A DNA stretch of 14,655 nt, taken from contig JAGLOH010000019.1 in the NCBI GenBank assembly GCA_023139025.1, positions 1 through 14,655 of the forward strand, in the 5' to 3' direction. Below the pieces are notes generated by a model. That model was not told the DNA's origin and did no database searches. It was given only the letters and a program-made list of their open reading frames with translations. The DNA comes from Candidatus Heimdallarchaeota archaeon. Its GTDB lineage: Archaea > Asgardarchaeota > Heimdallarchaeia > Heimdallarchaeales > Heimdallarchaeaceae. The position numbers were made by a program, and so were the translations under genes. Positions 13,065 to 14,655 of this stretch are shown piece by piece. The number at the start of each line of letters is the position of its first letter. The stretch's first letter is position 1.

Positions 13065-14297
13065 ATGGTAACAATGGGTGAGAAAAACAAATCCAATATT
13101 GATGAAATATTTGATAGAGTTCTTGATGCACAAACGAAGATATTCCGTAATCGAGAAGTATTAACTCCAAACTATGTGCCAGATGTTCTCCCCCATAGAG
13201 ATGATAAATTTGAGGAACTAGTAAAAATTTTGGCACCTTCTTTAAGAGGCGGAGCACCTTCAAACGTTTTTATTTATGGAACAACAGGAACAGGTAAAAC
13301 AGCTGTAACAAAACAAGTTCTATCTAAACTAAAGGAAAGGGCTGAAGCAAGAGATTTATCTTTTAAATATAGTTATATGAATTGTCAACATGTTGATACC
13401 AAATATAGAGTATTAACACAATTATGTGAGGATATTGGAATAGATGTACCAATTACAGGTCTACATTTTGATGTTGTTTATCAGAAATTCAAAGAAGCTT
13501 TAGATGAACTCAACACACTTCATGTTACTGTTCTAGATGAAGTGGATATGTTATATAGTAAAAGTTCCGAGTCATTGTATATTTTAACACGTATGAATAG
13601 CGATTTGGAGTCATCTAGGATTAGCATAATAGGAATAACTAATGATGTGAACTTCAAAGAAACTCTTGATCCTCGAATTAGAAGTAGTTTAAGTGAAGAA
13701 GAAATTGTTTTTTCCCCCTATTCTGCTGAACAACTTCGAGATATCCTTAAACAAAGAACTGATGTAGCATTTCATAAGGGTGTACTAGAATTTGGTGTAA
13801 TTAATCTCTGCTCTGCTGTAGGAGCACAACAACATGGAGATGCAAGAAGATCATTAGATCTACTTCGCGTAGCAGCTGAGTTGGCAGAGAGGAATGGCGA
13901 TGAAACTGTTACAGAATTACATGTTAGAAAAGCACAACAAGTGATTGAAAGGAACACAGTAATTGAAGTGCTTGACACTCTACCGATACAAACTAAAGCT
14001 GTTTTACAAGCAATTTTCATAGGAGAAGGAAAATCAGAAGAAATTACCACTGGTGATGTTTACGAATTATATTCTAGGATATGCAAACTTATTCGTCTAG
14101 ATATATTGACTGCTAGACGCGTAGGTGATCTAATTAACGAGTTAGATATGTTAGGAATTGTTACTGCTCAAGTAATAAGCAAAGGGCGTTATGGTAGATC
14201 AAAGAGAATTCATCTTACTGTTCCTCACAGACAGGTAAGAGAAGTTCTAGAAAAGGAGTTCAGACTCACTAAAATATTCGAAATGGAAGATATTTGA
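13065..14297 (+). CDS. cdc6: Orc1/Cdc6 replication initiator
   Basis: AAA+ initiator that binds ORB elements and loads the MCM helicase at archaeal origins. The 410-residue protein has the normal length. Walker A is GTTGTGKT (72-79), Walker B VLDEVD (156-161), sensor 1 is N193 in GITND, the initiator-specific region covers LDPRIRSSL (201-209), and the sensor 2 arginines are in GDARRSLDLLR (258-268). The C-terminal winged helix (about 300-398) has a recognition-helix-like TARRVGDLINELDMLGIV and a basic wing KGRYGRSKRIHL. Everything needed for ATP binding and DNA recognition is present. ATG 13065 gives MVTMGEK..; ATG 13074 is an alternative start. The presence of three ORBs 1.3-3.7 kb upstream supports an Orc1-1-type role. 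Confidence 0.96.
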   Translation: MVTMGEKNKSNIDEIFDRVLDAQTKIFRNREVLTPNYVPDVLPHRDDKFEELVKILAPSLRGGAPSNVFIYGTTGTGKTAVTKQVLSKLKERAEARDLSFKYSYMNCQHVDTKYRVLTQLCEDIGIDVPITGLHFDVVYQKFKEALDELNTLHVTVLDEVDMLYSKSSESLYILTRMNSDLESSRISIIGITNDVNFKETLDPRIRSSLSEEEIVFSPYSAEQLRDILKQRTDVAFHKGVLEFGVINLCSAVGAQQHGDARRSLDLLRVAAELAERNGDETVTELHVRKAQQVIERNTVIEVLDTLPIQTKAVLQAIFIGEGKSEEITTGDVYELYSRICKLIRLDILTARRVGDLINELDMLGIVTAQVISKGRYGRSKRIHLTVPHRQVREVLEKEFRLTKIFEMEDI

Positions 14298-14358
14298 TTA
14301 GCTCAAGAGAAGAGAAACATTTTTCTTTTACGTTGAACGAAAGTTTAACTGATTGTTA

Positions 14359-14655
14359 ATGAACGAGTATTATCTAGAACTCAAGTATATCATCGCAGGT
14401 CCCAATTGTGATAAACTGATTAGGGATGGAGCAATTCTAATTGAAAACAGTGAAATAATTGCTGTAGGAAAATCTGCAGAAGTTAAAAGCTTAATTTCAG
14501 GGCATGACAAGATTGAACGTAACAATCATATTGCAATACCTTCTTTCATCAATGCACATACTCATCTTCCTGAAACACTTCTAAGAGGAATATGTGATAA
14601 TGAAAAACTCCTTACTTGGTTAAATGATTATATTTGGCCATTTGAAATGAGAATG
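14359..14655 (+). CDS. Amidohydrolase, MTA/SAH deaminase-like (5' part)
   Basis: Only the first 99 codons are in the window; the frame is open to the right edge. The N-terminal beta-sandwich (LELKYIIAGPN..DGAILIENSEIIAVGKSAEV) and the metal-binding start of the TIM barrel, PSFINAHTHL with H67 and H69, then PETLLRGICD..LLTWLNDYIWPFE, are typical of the cytosine-deaminase-like amidohydrolases. These include 5'-methylthioadenosine/S-adenosylhomocysteine deaminase (MtaD/DadD), guanine deaminase and TrzN-type enzymes. The 'LLRG..D...L..WL...IWP.E' pattern fits the MTA/SAH deaminase group best, so a nucleoside salvage role is likely. The remaining ligands lie outside the window. It starts 61 nt after orc1/cdc6 on the same strand and may be co-transcribed. 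Confidence 0.85.
   Translation, partial: MNEYYLELKYIIAGPNCDKLIRDGAILIENSEIIAVGKSAEVKSLISGHDKIERNNHIAIPSFINAHTHLPETLLRGICDNEKLLTWLNDYIWPFEMRM

Overview
The window looks like chromosomal DNA of a low-GC archaeon. It holds the 3' end of an archaeal-type 23S rRNA, an Orc1/Cdc6 initiator, a class III (type IV pilin-like) signal peptide, an M42 aminopeptidase and a GTP-type PEP carboxykinase. Many genes have a TATA-like box 25-34 nt before the start codon and little or no leader. The lineage cannot be fixed from the sequence alone; an AT-rich Asgard-type or other mesophilic archaeon would fit, but this is inference.

Left part (1-3249): the last ~76 nt of a 23S rRNA gene run in from the left edge, followed by ~300 nt of spacer. 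Then come a complete family I inorganic pyrophosphatase (ppa), a complete PEP carboxykinase (pckG) and a small two-helix membrane protein. Middle part (3250-9026): a 408-nt non-coding stretch with phased A-tracts and an 11-bp inverted repeat leads to a short, complete tRNA-guanine-transglycosylase (TGT) superfamily enzyme. It is followed by a coiled-coil/winged-helix protein, a large pilin-like secreted or anchored protein, a probable small structured RNA with its own promoter, and a two-gene ABC exporter-type operon (MacB/FtsX family).

Right part (9042-14655): this looks like a replication-origin region. Three copies of a 20-nt origin recognition box (ORB) with identical internal spacing lie in two intergenic regions: two at 9400-9575, with G-strings pointing outward around an AT-rich core, and one at 11784-11803. 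The orc1/cdc6 gene is at 13065-14297. The second region also has a dense cluster of TTCACAA/TTGTGAA words, and the first has four TGTACA palindromes. Interspersed are a double zinc-ribbon protein, two small winged-helix proteins, the M42 aminopeptidase and a DUF6788-like protein. The window ends inside an amidohydrolase of the methylthioadenosine/SAH deaminase type.

The strongest leads are the bipartite ORB-containing origin with its second repeat family, the K-turn-bearing RNA candidate at 6222-6295, the orphan mini-TGT enzyme, and a duplicated 38-nt hairpin in the convergent intergenic region at 10196-10302.
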